Shown: in pieces, positions 15,352-23,393 of the stretch | How positions within the stretch are numbered: position 1 is the stretch's first letter | Layout of the letters: the number at the start of each line of letters is the position of its first letter | From: Acidimicrobiales bacterium | GTDB lineage: Bacteria; Actinomycetota; Acidimicrobiia; Acidimicrobiales; Aldehydirespiratoraceae | Length of the DNA: 48,083 nucleotides | NCBI GenBank assembly: GCA_029263195.1 | Contig: JAJCXX010000019.1 | Location: 1-48,083, forward strand | Direction: 5' to 3' | Program-made: the position numbers and the translations under genes | The notes under the pieces: model-generated | Told to the model about the DNA's origin: nothing | Database searches by the model: none | The model's input: the letters and a program-made list of their open reading frames with translations, nothing else

Positions 15352-16488
15352 TCAGTCGTCGAGATTGATCGGCATGTCGTCGGCGTCGGAGAAGTCTTCG
15401 ACCTCCGCCACCGCATCGGTGTCGACGTCTGATTCGGGCTCGGGCTCGGGTTCGGGCATTACGGTCTTCCAGACCCGATCGGTGATCTCAACCATCAGCT
15501 CCGGGTTGTCCTTGAGGAACTTCTTGGCGGTCTCGCGGCCCTGACCCAGCTGTTCGCCGTCGTAGGTGTACCAAGCTCCGGACTTCTTGACGATGGCCTC
15601 ATCGACCGCTAGGTCGAGCACCGAACCTTCACGGGAGATGCCCTCGCCGTACATGATGTCGAACTCGGCCTGCCGGAACGGAGGAGCGCACTTGTTTTTC
15701 ACGACCTTGACCCTGGTGCGGTTGCCGACGACTTCGACACCGTCCTTGATGGCCTCGATACGGCGGATGTCGAGCCGGCAAGACGAATAGAACTTGAGCG
15801 CCCTACCGCCCGGGGTGGTCTCGGGCGAACCGAACATCACGCCGATCTTCTCGCGCAGCTGGTTGATGAAGATGCAGACCGTCTGTGACTTGCTGAGGTT
15901 GCCGGTGAGCTTGCGTAGGGCCTGCGACATGAGCCGAGCCTGGAGGCCGACGTGAGTGTCGCCCATGTCGCCTTCGATCTCGGCCCGTGGGGTGAGCGCG
16001 GCCACCGAATCGATCACGATCACGTCGAGCGCACCGGAACGAATCAACATGTCGACGATCTCGAGCGCTTGCTCACCCGTGTCGGGCTGGGAGATCAGAA
16101 GCTCATCGATGTCGACACCGATGGCCTTGGCGTAGACCGGATCCATGGCGTGCTCGGCATCGATGTAGGCGCACTTGCCGCCATTGCGTTGGGCCTCGGC
16201 CACGACATGGGTGGCGAGCGTGGTCTTGCCCGAAGCCTCCGGACCGAAGATCTCGGTGACACGGCCCCGAGGAAGGCCGCCTATGCCGAGGGCGAGATCG
16301 AGAGCGAGAGCCCCGGTGGGAATCGATTCGATTCCCAGCGATGCGTTCTCGCCCATCTTCATGACCGAACCTTTACCGAACTGCTTCTCGATCTGACCGA
16401 GCGCCATCTCGAGCGCCTTGTCTCGATCTACCGGCTTGTCTCGATCGGTTATCTTGCTACGAGCAGACGACTTGTCTCGCTGAGCCAT
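15352..16488 (-). CDS. recA: Recombinase RecA
   Basis: Forms filaments on single-stranded DNA, drives strand exchange and activates LexA cleavage. The 378-residue chain has Walker [10 protein letters not shown] (about 83-91), the MAW-type segment, Walker [11 protein letters not shown], loop L2 region [14 protein letters not shown], and an acidic C-terminal tail rich in Glu, Pro and Asp (about 345-378). There is no intein. The N-terminus has extra basic/acidic repeats ([18 protein letters not shown]) before the usual start. It is transcribed from a promoter whose spacer holds a LexA box. recX, often downstream of recA in actinobacteria, is absent here; miaB follows after 44 bases. Confidence 0.99.
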   Translation of the reverse strand: MAQRDKSSARSKITDRDKPVDRDKALEMALGQIEKQFGKGSVMKMGENASLGIESIPTGALALDLALGIGGLPRGRVTEIFGPEASGKTTLATHVVAEAQRNGGKCAYIDAEHAMDPVYAKAIGVDIDELLISQPDTGEQALEIVDMLIRSGALDVIVIDSVAALTPRAEIEGDMGDTHVGLQARLMSQALRKLTGNLSKSQTVCIFINQLREKIGVMFGSPETTPGGRALKFYSSCRLDIRRIEAIKDGVEVVGNRTRVKVVKNKCAPPFRQAEFDIMYGEGISREGSVLDLAVDEAIVKKSGAWYTYDGEQLGQGRETAKKFLKDNPELMVEITDRVWKTVMPEPEPEPESDVDTDAVAEVEDFSDADDMPINLDD

Positions 16489-16637
16489 GTGTTTGTGGTG
16501 CTTTCTCGTTGTCCGATGGCCGGGACCGACGGAGGTTTGCGGATCTTGTGGTGGGGGGATTTGGACTTGGTGCCCAACTTAGGAAGAGGGTGTGACACTC
16601 TCTGGCAGAGCACCCACCGACACGAACGAATGACAGT

Positions 16638-16667
16638 AGTGTAAGTGCGAACACCCGTTCGATGCAA
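16638..16667 (-). promoter_or_regulatory. recA promoter
   Basis: On the minus strand, TTGCAT (16667-16662) and TACACT (16643-16638) are separated by 18 bases that contain the complete LexA box. This gives a predicted transcript start near 16631 and a leader of roughly 140 bases. Inference from motif spacing. Confidence 0.55.
16648..16661. promoter_or_regulatory. LexA box (recA / GNAT intergenic)
   Basis: CGAACACCCGTTCG is a full match to CGAAC-N4-GTTCG. It sits between the -35 and -10 of recA and 28 bases upstream of the divergent acetyltransferase start, so it may also affect that gene. Confidence 0.92.
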
Positions 16668-16688
16668 GGACCAAACCCAACTCTGTTC

Positions 16689-17462
16689 ATGTCAAACCAC
16701 CCGACACCCGACGGCTCGGCCCATGCCGCTCTCCTCCGAGGGCTCACCGGACTGCTCGGTCTCCGAACCGGGGCCTTGTCCGAAATCGGGACCATGGTCG
16801 TGGGACTCGAAGCACGAGCCGGGTCAGGCCGTTGCAGCATCTACCACAACAGCCTCTCGACCACTCTCTGGTGCGACCCGTCGATCGTCGACCGAGTCGA
16901 GGAATTGCTCGACGGAATCGACCGCGCAGTCTCTCTGACGATCGACCAAGCCGAAGCCCGATTCGCCAGCAGCGCGTCCCACGAAGGCCGAGGGCTGGTT
17001 CACGTGCTCGCCGACACTGGAGTGTGCCCCTCTCCCCTGCCCGCCGGATTCACCGCGATGGTGGTCGACCCGACCAAGTCGCACGACATGGCGGTGTTTC
17101 GCCAGTTGGTCGACACCAACCCCGACGACGATCTCGATGCTGCGGAGATCGATATCAACGAACCTGATCCCCACATTGAGTTCCTGATCGACCAAGCCGG
17201 ACGGCCGGCGGCCTACGGGAGCTGGATCCCCTGGGATTCGGTGCCCGCTTTCGTCGACATCGGAGTCGTCACCACCCCGACCGATCGCCGGACTGGGCTG
17301 GGCCGAGCGGTGGTGGCCAGCGTGGCCCAGGCCGCGCTCGATCAGGGTTTCCACCCGCTCTACCGCTGCGACGGCTCCAACGAGGCCTCGCGGCGCCTGG
17401 CCGAGAGCGTCGGCTTCGTGAGCGTCTACGAACTCAGTGCGTGGCAATTCGACCTTCCCTGA
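16689..17462 (+). CDS. GNAT-family N-acetyltransferase
   Basis: A 257-residue protein whose C-terminal half (about 145-257) is a GNAT domain. The acetyl-CoA loop reads R-R-T-G-L-G-R-A-V-V (about 206-215), followed by the typical Y-R-C-D-G-S-N-E-A-S and AESVGFV segments. The N-terminal half (about 1-140) is less conserved and may be a degenerate second GNAT fold. The substrate is unknown. I chose ATG 16689. The ATG at 16662 lies on the -35 element of the divergent recA promoter and directly abuts the LexA box. Shared intergenic space with recA makes SOS influence possible but not shown. Confidence 0.85.
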   Translation: MSNHPTPDGSAHAALLRGLTGLLGLRTGALSEIGTMVVGLEARAGSGRCSIYHNSLSTTLWCDPSIVDRVEELLDGIDRAVSLTIDQAEARFASSASHEGRGLVHVLADTGVCPSPLPAGFTAMVVDPTKSHDMAVFRQLVDTNPDDDLDAAEIDINEPDPHIEFLIDQAGRPAAYGSWIPWDSVPAFVDIGVVTTPTDRRTGLGRAVVASVAQAALDQGFHPLYRCDGSNEASRRLAESVGFVSVYELSAWQFDLP

Positions 17463-17557
17463 AGGAATTTTTGCGGATCAGGCGGGACCAACATCGGCTG
17501 CAAGTGTGTTCTCATGGTGTCGACGATCGACGGCACCCCACCACCGGAGGGTCAGAC

Positions 17558-17965
17558 ATGACCGAGATACGACACGACACCGACGAACTTCGCCAGCGCC
17601 TCACACCGGCTCAGTTCTCCGTGACCCAGGAGGCCGGCACCGAGCAGGCCTTCAGCGGCGAATACTGGGACTGTCACGACGACGGCACCTACCACTGCGT
17701 GGTGTGCGACACCGCCCTGTTCTCCAGCGACACCAAATTCGAGTCGGGCTCGGGCTGGCCGAGCTTCTTCGACGCCGTCGGCCCCGACGTGGTGAAGATC
17801 CACTCCGACACCTCCCACGGAATGGTGCGAGAGGAAGCGGTCTGCGCGAGTTGCGGCGCCCATCTGGGTCACCGGTTCCCCGATGGCCCACAACCCACCG
17901 GCGAGCGCTACTGCATGAATTCGGCATCGCTGCGGTTGGAACTCACTGAGGCCGACGAGAGTTGA
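17558..17965 (+). CDS. msrB: Peptide methionine-(R)-S-oxide reductase
   Basis: Repairs the R-epimer of methionine sulfoxide in oxidised proteins. In 135 residues it has two zinc CxxC pairs (Cys47/Cys50 in HCVVCD, Cys96/Cys99 in CASCG), the substrate-site segment SGSGWPSF, and the catalytic Cys119 in RYCMNSASL. The start is ATG 17558 with GGAGGG seven bases upstream; the open frame further upstream is not needed. It is the second gene of a plus-strand series after the acetyltransferase (gap of 95 bases) and is followed 19 bases later by a dehydrogenase. No msrA is nearby. Confidence 0.97.
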   Translation: MTEIRHDTDELRQRLTPAQFSVTQEAGTEQAFSGEYWDCHDDGTYHCVVCDTALFSSDTKFESGSGWPSFFDAVGPDVVKIHSDTSHGMVREEAVCASCGAHLGHRFPDGPQPTGERYCMNSASLRLELTEADES

Positions 17966-17984
17966 GGCGGGCTATGGTCGAATA

Positions 17985-18971
17985 GTGCTCCGAGTCTTCG
18001 TCACCCACAACTCCGAAGACCTCGCCGCCTACTACGGGCGGGCGCTTCCCGAGCTTCACGATGTGGCCGAGGTCGTCGTCAACGAGACCGACCGCAACCT
18101 CACCACCGACGAGTTGATCGCGGCCGCGGCCGACTGCGACGTGATCGTCTCGCACCGCTCGACCGCTGGCGAGGCCCAACTGTTCGAGCAATCACCTCGG
18201 CTGCTGGCGTTTCTGAGATGCGCGGTCGACATCAGCGATGTCGACGTCGAGGCAGCCAGCCGGGCCGGGGTGCTCGTGGCCCAGGCCGACAAGAGCTTCG
18301 TGGCGTCGACCGCCGAGCTGGCGCTCTCCCTGATGCTCGACCTGGCCCGCCACGTGAGCGACTCCACTGTTGACTACCGGTCGGGGCAGGAGCCACCGCA
18401 GCGTCCGGGGTCGCAGCTCAGCGGCAGCACCGCCGGCATCATCGGCTACGGAGCGATCGGTTCCTACTTGGCGGGAATTCTGAGCTCGCTGGGGCTCCAG
18501 GTATTGGTCCACGATCCCCACACCACGGTCGCCGATTCCCGCCTCGAGCAAGTTTCTCTCGATCATCTGCTCGCCGTGTCCGACTACGTCCTGCCGCTCG
18601 CGCCGGCGATGCCCGACACGGTCGACCTGATAGGCCGGGCCGAGCTGGCGGCCATGAAGCCCGGCTCATGTCTCGTCAACGTGTCGCGCGGTGAGCTGGT
18701 CGACGAGGACGCCGTGGCCGATGCCCTCGATTCGGGACACCTCGGCGGGTTGGCGATGGATGTCGGTCGTGCCACCGACCAGCGCCCGACACTTCAGCTG
18801 GCATCCCGAGACGGGGTGGTCGCCACTCCCCACCTCGGAGGCCTCACACCACAGAACGCCGACGCCCAGGCGGCCAGTAGCGTCCAACAAGTACGAGCTA
18901 TCAGCTCGGGCCAGATGCCACCGAGGTCGGTCAATCCGGAATCGGCCACCCGACTCCAACAGTTCTGGTAG
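17985..18971 (+). CDS. D-isomer-specific 2-hydroxyacid dehydrogenase-like protein
   Basis: A 328-residue NAD(P)-dependent dehydrogenase-fold protein. The Rossmann motif GIIGYGAIGSYLA lies at about 144-156. The conserved N-V-S-R-G-E-L-V-D segment supplies the catalytic Arg region, and the late T/A-PHLGGLT segment supplies the active-site His. The family's catalytic Glu (in D-V-F-E-x-E-P) is not evident: the corresponding stretch reads DVGRATDQRP. That suggests altered chemistry or a non-standard substrate. The start is GTG at 17985. It is 19 bases after msrB and 28 bases before the SDR gene, so it is probably in one transcript with both. Confidence 0.85.
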   Translation: MLRVFVTHNSEDLAAYYGRALPELHDVAEVVVNETDRNLTTDELIAAAADCDVIVSHRSTAGEAQLFEQSPRLLAFLRCAVDISDVDVEAASRAGVLVAQADKSFVASTAELALSLMLDLARHVSDSTVDYRSGQEPPQRPGSQLSGSTAGIIGYGAIGSYLAGILSSLGLQVLVHDPHTTVADSRLEQVSLDHLLAVSDYVLPLAPAMPDTVDLIGRAELAAMKPGSCLVNVSRGELVDEDAVADALDSGHLGGLAMDVGRATDQRPTLQLASRDGVVATPHLGGLTPQNADAQAASSVQQVRAISSGQMPPRSVNPESATRLQQFW

Positions 18972-18999
18972 CCAGAGCACCCCAAGAGGAGATCTTCCA

Positions 19000-19794
19000 A
19001 TGACCCCGAGCACCGATACCGCCTCCGGCAATTACGCCTCCTACCCGTCGCTGGTCGACCGAACGGTGTTCATCACCGGAGGTGCCGACGGCATCGGCCA
19101 AGCAATCGTCCGTCAGTTCGCGGCCCAGGGAAGCCGGGTGGCTTTCGTCGATATACAGGGTGACAAGGGTCGTGGCACCGTCGACCGTTGCCTCGCCGAC
19201 AAGGCCCGTCATCTGCCGACGTTCTACGAAGTCGACCTGCTCGACATCGACGCTCTCCGTGAATCCGTCGCTGCCGCTCAACGCGATCTCGGCAGCATCG
19301 AGGTTCTGGTCAACAACGCAGCCAGCGACGACCGCCACAATTGGGAAGACGTGACCCCCGACTACTGGGACGACCGGATCAACACCAACCTGCGACACTA
19401 CTTCTTCGCCATTCAGGCGGTGGCGCCCGGAATGATCGAGGGTGGCTCCGGGTCGATCGTCAACATCGGCAGCAGCAGTTACATGATGCAAGAGGACTGC
19501 TTTCCTGGATACGCGATCGCCAAGTCGGGGGTGGAGGGCATCACCCGCACGATGGCTCGCACGTTCGGTCCCCACAGCATCAGGGTCAACACGGTGCTGC
19601 CGGGTTGGGTATCCACCGAACGCCAGCTCGAGAAATGGTGGAGCGAGGAAGGCGAAGCGCAAACCCTCGCCGATCAAGCCATCAAGCGACGCATCTACCC
19701 CGACGAGTTCGCCCAGATGGTGCTGTGGCTCTCGGCCGACGACGGTGCCGCCTGCACCGCCCAGAGCTTCATGGTCGACGGCGGCCGCTTCTGA
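19000..19794 (+). CDS. Short-chain dehydrogenase/reductase
   Basis: A classical SDR of 264 residues. The nucleotide-binding motif is TGGADGIG (about 26-33). The structural VNNAA follows, then the catalytic triad Ser in GSSSY (about 156), Tyr in the P-G-Y-A-I-A-K segment, and Lys four residues later. The C-terminal DGGRF ending is typical. Acidic residues after strand 2 (VDIQ) favour NAD over NADP. The substrate is not predictable; the adjacent 2-hydroxyacid dehydrogenase-like gene suggests a shared small oxidative pathway. The start ATG 19000 has GAGGAG nine bases upstream. Confidence 0.92.
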   Translation: MTPSTDTASGNYASYPSLVDRTVFITGGADGIGQAIVRQFAAQGSRVAFVDIQGDKGRGTVDRCLADKARHLPTFYEVDLLDIDALRESVAAAQRDLGSIEVLVNNAASDDRHNWEDVTPDYWDDRINTNLRHYFFAIQAVAPGMIEGGSGSIVNIGSSSYMMQEDCFPGYAIAKSGVEGITRTMARTFGPHSIRVNTVLPGWVSTERQLEKWWSEEGEAQTLADQAIKRRIYPDEFAQMVLWLSADDGAACTAQSFMVDGGRF

Positions 19795-19859
19795 GAGCCG
19801 TCCGGCAGGTCGCTCGAGGCGACCGGCCCTTGCCCGACGGGGCGGACTACTCTCCGACG

Positions 19860-20642
19860 ATGCGTCGGACCGGAATGATGATCACAGTTGCGGTTGCCTT
19901 CACTCTGGTGGCGGCAGGCTGCGGCGATAGCGACAGCGACGCCCAGCCCGTGGTCACCACCACAACCGTCACCGCCACAACCGTCACCACCACGACGGTT
20001 GCTGTCGCGGCTGCCCCGGTCCAGCAGTCGGGCATCGTCACGATCGCCACCCCCGACGGAGAAGCGCTCGCGGCGACCATCGAACTGCCGGCTGGGACGT
20101 CGGCCGATACCGCTCTCACTGTCGTCATGGCCCACATGCGTGGCGCCGACCGGTCGACCTGGGATCCGGTCATCGACGATCTCACATCGGCCGGACATGC
20201 CACCCTCGCCTTCGATTTCCGTGGCTACGGCGATTCCACTGGCGCTCGCGACACCAACCTCGATGTCGACCTCGCCGCCGCGGTGGAGCAGGCTCGCGCC
20301 AACAGCACCGGACCGGTCGTGCTGATCGGAGCATCGATGGGCGGAACCGCGGCACTCGACGGTGGCGCCGCTCTCGGAGCCGACGGTGTGATCGTCATGT
20401 CTGCCCCGGCGAACTTCCTCGGGCTCGACGGAGGGGCCGGCGCCGGCCGGCTCGATGTGCCACTGCTGCTGCTCGTCTCTCAGAACGACCAGCCATACGT
20501 CGGCGACCTCACCGCGATCGCCGCTGCCACCGGCGCAGAGTTGGTGACCTTTGAAGGCTCGGCCCATGGCACCAACATCTTCTCGACCCACGATGCCGAC
20601 GCCACCACCACGATTCTCGACTTCCTGGCCGACATCGCCTGA
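19860..20642 (+). CDS. Alpha/beta-hydrolase lipoprotein
   Basis: A 260-residue exported protein. The signal peptide ends in the lipobox L-V-A-A-G-C, with Cys21 as the likely lipidated residue. A Thr/Val-rich linker (about 31-55, TTTTVTATTVTTTTV) follows. The alpha/beta-hydrolase domain (about 60-260) has the nucleophile elbow G-A-S-M-G-G, an Asp in QNDQPY and a His in GSAHGT. Family members act on esters or peptides, anchored on the outer face of the membrane; the substrate is unknown. The start is ATG 19860, 66 bases after the SDR gene. A perfect hairpin lies 30 bases after the stop. Confidence 0.9.
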   Translation: MRRTGMMITVAVAFTLVAAGCGDSDSDAQPVVTTTTVTATTVTTTTVAVAAAPVQQSGIVTIATPDGEALAATIELPAGTSADTALTVVMAHMRGADRSTWDPVIDDLTSAGHATLAFDFRGYGDSTGARDTNLDVDLAAAVEQARANSTGPVVLIGASMGGTAALDGGAALGADGVIVMSAPANFLGLDGGAGAGRLDVPLLLLVSQNDQPYVGDLTAIAAATGAELVTFEGSAHGTNIFSTHDADATTTILDFLADIA

Positions 20643-20671
20643 CCCGACACGCGCTCAGATGTGCCGATTGA

Positions 20672-20688
20672 GAACGGGTCTCCCGTTC
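20672..20688 (+). terminator. Hairpin after the plus-strand metabolic gene series
   Basis: GAACGGG-TCT-CCCGTTC is a perfect 7-base stem with a 3-base loop, 30 bases downstream of the hydrolase stop. No T-run follows, so intrinsic termination would be weak; a processing or stability role is also possible. Confidence 0.35.
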
Positions 20689-20723
20689 ATCTGGGAGGTG
20701 AGTATTGAGCGGCCTTCACGGCT

Positions 20724-20930
20724 TTGAAGGCGTTCGACTTCGCCGGATATGCGTCGCAGGCGGGTGCATTGAAACCGGTGATTATCGAGTGTTGCTCGCT
20801 GGTTTGGTGCGGTCTCGACTGGACGTGGTACCTGGCGGCCGGAGGGCCCTTGCTGTTCATGGGTGTTCAACGCGGTCGACGCATCGCCGACCAGTCTGAC
20901 GACGGACCGAAGTCTCTCGCTCAACCCTAG
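20724..20930 (+). CDS. Possible short protein or gene remnant
   Basis: A 68-codon frame starting at TTG. Third positions are mostly G or C, and a hydrophobic stretch (YLAAGGPLLFMG, about 41-52) is followed by a basic end (RGRRIADQ). There is no ribosome site, an in-frame stop lies 18 bases upstream, and I recognise no family. It could be the decayed end of a former gene as easily as a real small protein. Confidence 0.2.
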   Translation: MKAFDFAGYASQAGALKPVIIECCSLVWCGLDWTWYLAAGGPLLFMGVQRGRRIADQSDDGPKSLAQP

Positions 20931-21072
20931 AGCGGAGCACCACGCCAACGCATCGATCGATCCTCGCTTCTCGATCCCGACAGAAGGCCAGTCAGACACG
21001 GGGAGTCGAGCGAATCTTGCTCGGTGCAGGCACTTGATGCTCCGCGCCAACCCAAATGACTGAAGTCACCTC

Positions 21073-21112
21073 TTGACTCCCGATCTAGATGCTTGTAGAT
21101 TCATGATCTAGA
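21073..21112 (+). promoter_or_regulatory. tetR-hydrolase promoter with candidate operator
   Basis: TTGACT (21073-21078) and TAGATT (21096-21101) are spaced by exactly 17 bases. Two copies of GATCTAGA (21082-21089 and 21105-21112) flank the -10, and TGTAGAT/ATCTAGACA forms an imperfect dyad around it. This is a natural place for the TetR product to bind and repress its own operon. Inference from position and symmetry. Confidence 0.5.
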
Positions 21113-21134
21113 CAGCGACCAAGGGGCGCAGGCA

Positions 21135-21725
21135 GTGCCAAAAAACAGAAACACGATGGCGCATGATGAAAAGCGGTCCGAGATACTTGATGTTGCGCAG
21201 CGCTTGTTCCTTGAACGGGGTTACGGCGGAGCGACCATGATCGCGATCGGCAAAGAGGTCGGCGTCGCCTCGAACGTCGTGCATTGGTACTTCGACACAA
21301 AGGACCATTTGTTTGTCGAGTCCCTTGAACGTCTTCAAGAGAGCGAGATGCGTGAACTGGCCCATCACACCCTTCGGGGCGAGCAAGGACAGGCCGCCGG
21401 AGAGATCGAAGAGTTCATGATCGGCCTCATCGAGCGCTTGACGCCAGCCCGATCCCTCATTACTGCGGTCCATGACCGCGCCCGCCACTCGCAAGTGGTC
21501 GCAGAGTTCCACGAACGAGCCCACGCCCGCTACAGCGAGCATCTGACTGCTGCCCTGACGGGCACAGACCTCCCCAGCAGCGACCAGGCATTGGCCATCG
21601 CCACCCTCGTAGCCGCGCTGGAGAGCTTGGTCATGCATGACACAACACCCGCAGCCGCACGCGAACTCGTGCAGTTCTTAACCAATCGCCTCATCCCAAC
21701 ACCTAAAAAGGAACTCACCCCGTGA
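21135..21725 (+). CDS. TetR-family transcriptional regulator
   Basis: A 196-residue regulator. The N-terminal helix-turn-helix (about 14-62) contains IGKEVGVASNVVHWYFDTKDHLF, cut here to its key pattern V-A-S-x-V-x-x-Y/W-Y/F. A helical ligand-binding and dimerisation domain follows. It starts with GTG at 21135 and overlaps the hydrolase gene by four bases (GTGA), so the pair is translationally coupled. Its ligand is probably a substrate or product of that hydrolase. Composition and codon choice are less GC-rich than in neighbouring core genes, which points to acquisition by transfer. Confidence 0.92.
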   Translation: MPKNRNTMAHDEKRSEILDVAQRLFLERGYGGATMIAIGKEVGVASNVVHWYFDTKDHLFVESLERLQESEMRELAHHTLRGEQGQAAGEIEEFMIGLIERLTPARSLITAVHDRARHSQVVAEFHERAHARYSEHLTAALTGTDLPSSDQALAIATLVAALESLVMHDTTPAAARELVQFLTNRLIPTPKKELTP

Positions 21726-22885
21726 CCATCTTCCCTGTAGGCGTGCACGACATGCACCCAGACGAAAGCCTCGACTTCCAACTCAACCGACTTGCCAGCC
21801 TCGGCGGCGGCGATCGGGAAGAACTCATTGAGGTAGCACCTCGCATAGCGGACCTCGATGACTGGAAACGAGAGTTCCTCGCCCTCGCTGAACGTGCAGT
21901 CGCCGACGGTCGGATCGGCCACGGTGGTGCGTACTACCGCGCCGCCGAATTCAACATGGCTCACGGCGACCCCGACAAACCCCTCGCATACCAACACCAG
22001 CTCGACCTGCACGCCATGCAGTATGCGAATGAATACAAGGCCGGGACCGTTGAGACCGGCAAAGCGCCAGCATCGGGATACGAGATCCCCTACTGGCGAT
22101 TCAACCTATCGTCGGCCGAGTCCTCTGGCACGATTGTCGTGCACGGCGGGTTCGACTCCTACGGCGAAGAGCTTTACCCGATCGGTCAAGAGCTCGCCAA
22201 ACGCGGCTTTGACACAATCGTCTTCGAAGGACCTGGCCAAGGTGCCGTCATCCGCCAGCAAGGCATCCCCTTTACCCGAGACTGGCACGAACCAGTCGGC
22301 GCGGTCCTCGACCATCTCCAACTCACAGACGTCACGCTCATCGGCCTCTCTCTTGGTGGATGCCTCGCACCGCGCGCCGCGGCCGAAGACGCCCGGATCA
22401 GCCGCGTCGTCGCTTGGGGAATCATGTGGGACATGTTCGACGTCACCGCTTCTGCTCTCCCCGACGACGCCCGACCTGTCTTCGAAAAGCTCGTCGACGA
22501 TGGCGAAGACGACGTCCTCGACTCCATTCTTGAAGCCCGAATGGCAGAAAGCCTCCTCACAAAATGGGCACTCGAGCACGGCATGTACGTCCTCGGTGTC
22601 GACCGTCCGTCGGGCTACGTCCACGCCACCCGAGGACTGACCACCCGCGACATCTCAACACAGATCACCCAAGACGTCTTGCTCCTCACCGGTACCGCCG
22701 ATCACTACGTCCCAATGCGGCACCTCTACGAACAAGCGGCAGCTCTCACAAACGCACGATCAATCACGGCACGAGTGTTCACTGAAGCTGAACACGCCCA
22801 CACCCACTGCCAAGTCGGCAACATGCCGCTCGCGATCGACACAATTGCCGGCTGGACCGACGAACGCACAACGGCCAAGAGATAG
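21722..22885 (+). CDS. Alpha/beta hydrolase (FrsA / dihydropseudooxynicotine-hydrolase-like)
   Basis: A 387-residue enzyme: a helical N-terminal region (about 1-125) in front of an alpha/beta-hydrolase core. The elements are the oxyanion strand VVHGGFDSYGEE, then FEGPGQG (about 170), the nucleophile elbow GLSLGG (about 210-215), Asp in GTADHYVP (about 328) and His in AEHAHTH (about 360). The N-terminal extension plus F-E-G-P-G-Q-G is typical of the esterase group that includes C-C-bond-cleaving dihydropseudooxynicotine hydrolase. The real substrate is unknown. It starts with GTG in a four-base overlap with tetR, so TetR control is likely. Confidence 0.88.
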   Translation: MTIFPVGVHDMHPDESLDFQLNRLASLGGGDREELIEVAPRIADLDDWKREFLALAERAVADGRIGHGGAYYRAAEFNMAHGDPDKPLAYQHQLDLHAMQYANEYKAGTVETGKAPASGYEIPYWRFNLSSAESSGTIVVHGGFDSYGEELYPIGQELAKRGFDTIVFEGPGQGAVIRQQGIPFTRDWHEPVGAVLDHLQLTDVTLIGLSLGGCLAPRAAAEDARISRVVAWGIMWDMFDVTASALPDDARPVFEKLVDDGEDDVLDSILEARMAESLLTKWALEHGMYVLGVDRPSGYVHATRGLTTRDISTQITQDVLLLTGTADHYVPMRHLYEQAAALTNARSITARVFTEAEHAHTHCQVGNMPLAIDTIAGWTDERTTAKR

Positions 22886-23393
22886 CGACAGAGCTTCCCG
22901 ATGAAGGATTGCACTTCGTCATGACACGCTCGCTACCGGCGACGTCAACAGGACGCGCGGCGAGGTCGGTACATGAACCGTGACCTATCAGTCGCCCATA
23001 GTCACAGCGTTGACAGCTCGACGAATCACCGACATATCTACCCAAGTGCAGTGCTCGATATTCACGGCGCAGCGACCGCCTCGGGCCCGCCCTGGATCCG
23101 GCAATATCGAGCTGGTTGGCTTCACCTCACGTTTGCATAGTGGTCTGCGACCTTGGCCAAGCAGCGGGTGCCAGCATGTGTCGTCATCGAGCGGCCTCGC
23201 CGGGTCTGGGGAGCCAAGCCGGAAGTACGGAATCAGCCGATCATCGCTCGTGGCCAGTGATGCACTTCTCGCAAAACTCTTCGGGCGGGGAGGCAGCCAG
23301 GATCGCTTGCCAGTCTGCCATCAGATCGCAACTCGTCTAGCGCGATCAGTATCCGGCTGAGTTCGCTCAACCAGCCGCCGTAGCATTGCCGCG
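22886..23393. other. Gene-poor stretch with possible decayed coding sequence
   Basis: No intact gene is supported. On the minus strand, short protein-like segments appear in successive frames: WLSELSRILIALDEL, a 26-codon frame at 23321-23241 reading MADWQAILAASPP and ending CEKCITGHER, then LIPYFRLGSPDPARPLDDD. This would fit a gene broken by frameshifts, but several frames look plausible, so it stays a suggestion. The remaining bases show no RNA gene or repeat. Confidence 0.3.

Larger units (their letters stand above)
20643..21072. other. Gene-poor stretch between the lipoprotein hydrolase and tetR
   Basis: No clearly recognisable gene. It begins with a hairpin (20672-20688) and holds one short frame with coding-like third positions (20724-20930), listed separately. 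The composition is somewhat lower in GC than the core genes around it. No tRNA, transposase trace or attachment-site duplication was seen. Confidence 0.5.

Noticed and set aside
16662-16688. Earlier ATG of the acetyltransferase at 16662
   Set aside because: It overlaps the -35 of the divergent recA promoter and touches the LexA box; the added nine residues have no conserved character.
19341-19859. Upstream extension of the lipoprotein hydrolase through the SDR gene
   Set aside because: It would bury a textbook signal peptide and lipobox in the middle of a protein; the frame is just open because of high GC.
20655-21050. A 131-codon minus-strand frame in the gap before tetR
   Set aside because: No ribosome site, no family features and poor third-position bias compared with the opposite-strand frame.
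22980-23360. A 126-codon plus-strand frame in the gap before alkB
   Set aside because: Ser/Arg/Gly-rich translation without domain signal; likely non-coding.
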